Shown here one piece after another: positions 63,348-64,000 of a stretch of 64,000 bases of DNA. Numbering within the stretch: the first letter of the stretch is position 1; each line of letters opens with the position of its first letter. The notes below the pieces were generated by a model. The model did not search any database, was not told where the DNA came from, and saw nothing but the letters and a program-made list of their open reading frames with translations. Origin of the DNA: an uncultured Pelagibacteraceae bacterium (GTDB taxonomy: Bacteria > Pseudomonadota > Alphaproteobacteria > Pelagibacterales > Pelagibacteraceae); NCBI GenBank assembly GCA_902576815.1, contig CACGWQ010000002.1, forward strand, positions 1-64,000, read 5' to 3'. The translations under genes and the position numbers were made by a program.

Positions 63348-64000
63348 ATGTCAAAAACAGATTATTTGTTAAATTTAAATGAAAAGCAACAAGAAGCAGT
63401 ATTGCATTTAGAAGGTCCTTTGCTGATTGTGGCAGGGGCTGGATCAGGGAAAACAAAAGTTTTAACATCGAGAATTGCTCATATTATAAAAAGTCATAAA
63501 GCATTTTCCAATCAAGTTCTTGCTGTAACGTTTACTAATAAAGCTGCAAAAGAAATGCAAATTAGAGTTTCAAAACTTTTACAAAAAGAAGCTATAGGTT
63601 TGCCTTGGCTTGGAACATTTCACTCAATAAGTTCAAAAATCTTAAGAAAACATGCAGATGCAGTTGGATTGAAATCTAATTTTACGATCATAGATCAAGA
63701 TGATCAAGTAAGACTTGTAAAAAATATTTGTAAATCAGAGAATATCGACATAAAGAAAATTTCGCCGAAATATATTTTAGCAATAATAGACAAATGGAAA
63801 AATAAAGGTTTTTATCCCTCTGATGTAATTTTAAAAAAAAAAGATCCACTAGAGAGAAATTTTCTTAATATTTATAAAATTTATCAACAAAAACTCATCG
63901 ATCTTAACTCTGCTGATTTTAGTGATTTAATTTTACATACAGTTAAAATTTTTAAAAATTATCCTGATATTGCTTCGATTTATTCTAAGAAATTCAAATA
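63348..64000 (+). CDS. uvrD: UvrD/PcrA-type DNA helicase, N-terminal fragment (cut by window edge)
   Basis: The 217 codons visible from the ATG at 63348 give LNLNEKQQEAVLH (Q motif) then LIVAGAGSGKTKVL (Walker A) and TFTNKAAKEMQ (motif Ia), GTFHSIS, characteristic of SF1 UvrD/PcrA helicases. It unwinds DNA in repair. No SOS box is seen in the short upstream gap. The gene continues beyond the window. Confidence 0.9.
   Translation, partial: MSKTDYLLNLNEKQQEAVLHLEGPLLIVAGAGSGKTKVLTSRIAHIIKSHKAFSNQVLAVTFTNKAAKEMQIRVSKLLQKEAIGLPWLGTFHSISSKILRKHADAVGLKSNFTIIDQDDQVRLVKNICKSENIDIKKISPKYILAIIDKWKNKGFYPSDVILKKKDPLERNFLNIYKIYQQKLIDLNSADFSDLILHTVKIFKNYPDIASIYSKKFK

Noticed and set aside
1..64000. tRNA, rRNA, IS, prophage or CRISPR elements
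   Set aside because: Reading the gaps showed no cloverleaf-like segment, no transposase or integrase and no spaced repeats; all gaps are below about 220 bp.

Overview
The window looks like the chromosome of a SAR11 (Pelagibacterales, Candidatus Pelagibacter-like) alphaproteobacterium. The DNA is very AT-rich, genes abut or overlap by 1-8 nt, no intergenic gap exceeds about 220 bp, and the gene set is characteristic: a blue-tuned proteorhodopsin next to ferredoxin and its reductase, a tandem glycine riboswitch ahead of gcvTHP, an arginine:glycine amidinotransferase, NAD formate dehydrogenase, a TRAP transporter and several EamA permeases. I see no rRNA, tRNA, insertion sequence, prophage or CRISPR array. 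This identification rests on gene content and recalled protein families, not on a search.

Layout. 1-6.4 kb: 3' end of gshB, EamA and MFS permeases, an atypical SDR, a GYD protein, exported MsrB, Fe-SOD and an exported alpha/beta hydrolase. 6.4-9.5 kb (minus): EamA permease, glycine amidinotransferase and threonine aldolase in one operon. 9.6-13.6 kb (plus): NifU-like protein, HPP protein, NAD formate dehydrogenase, exported MsrA, an MDR reductase and a 56-aa membrane ORF. 13.6-15.9 kb: DAO-type oxidase and TspO, divergent from an SDR. 15.9-24.2 kb (minus): the glycine riboswitch followed without real gaps by gcvT-gcvH-gcvP, a flavin oxidoreductase, DUF1365, a Cfa-like methyltransferase and a DUF3833 lipoprotein. 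24.2-27.5 kb: 5-oxoprolinase genes pxpA and pxpBC with an EamA permease. 28-30.8 kb: TRAP transporter. 31.5-38 kb (minus): gloA, guaA, TPR, CBS-less guaB, rlmE, a glycosyltransferase, pssA and psd. 38-43 kb: icd, a GT9-like gene and alaS. 43-48.7 kb: recA, a TolC-type gene, glycerate kinase, a GFA protein and umuDC. 48.8-52.1 kb: a glycosyltransferase/glycosidase operon with a hidden 34-aa ORF. 52.2-55.5 kb: dksA, GST, ferredoxin reductase, ferredoxin and proteorhodopsin. 55.7-64 kb: prpE, an SMR protein, dihydroorotase, ygfZ, a MazG-like protein, fumC, an AsmA-like protein and the start of a uvrD-type helicase.

How the genes fit together. Much of the window concerns glycine and one-carbon flow. 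Threonine aldolase and the amidinotransferase can both yield glycine, the riboswitch senses it, the cleavage system turns it into methylene-THF, and formate dehydrogenase oxidises formate to CO2. SAM-dependent lipid-modifying genes lie in the same apparent transcript as gcv. A second theme is oxidant and DNA damage: SOD, two exported Met-sulfoxide reductases, and an SOS circuit in which recA and umuDC share nearly the same promoter-operator. The observations I rate highest are the 12-nt anti-start complementarity built around riboswitch aptamer 2, the riboswitch-led seven-gene run, the duplicated SOS promoter module, the CBS-less IMP dehydrogenase and the altered Cfa active site.
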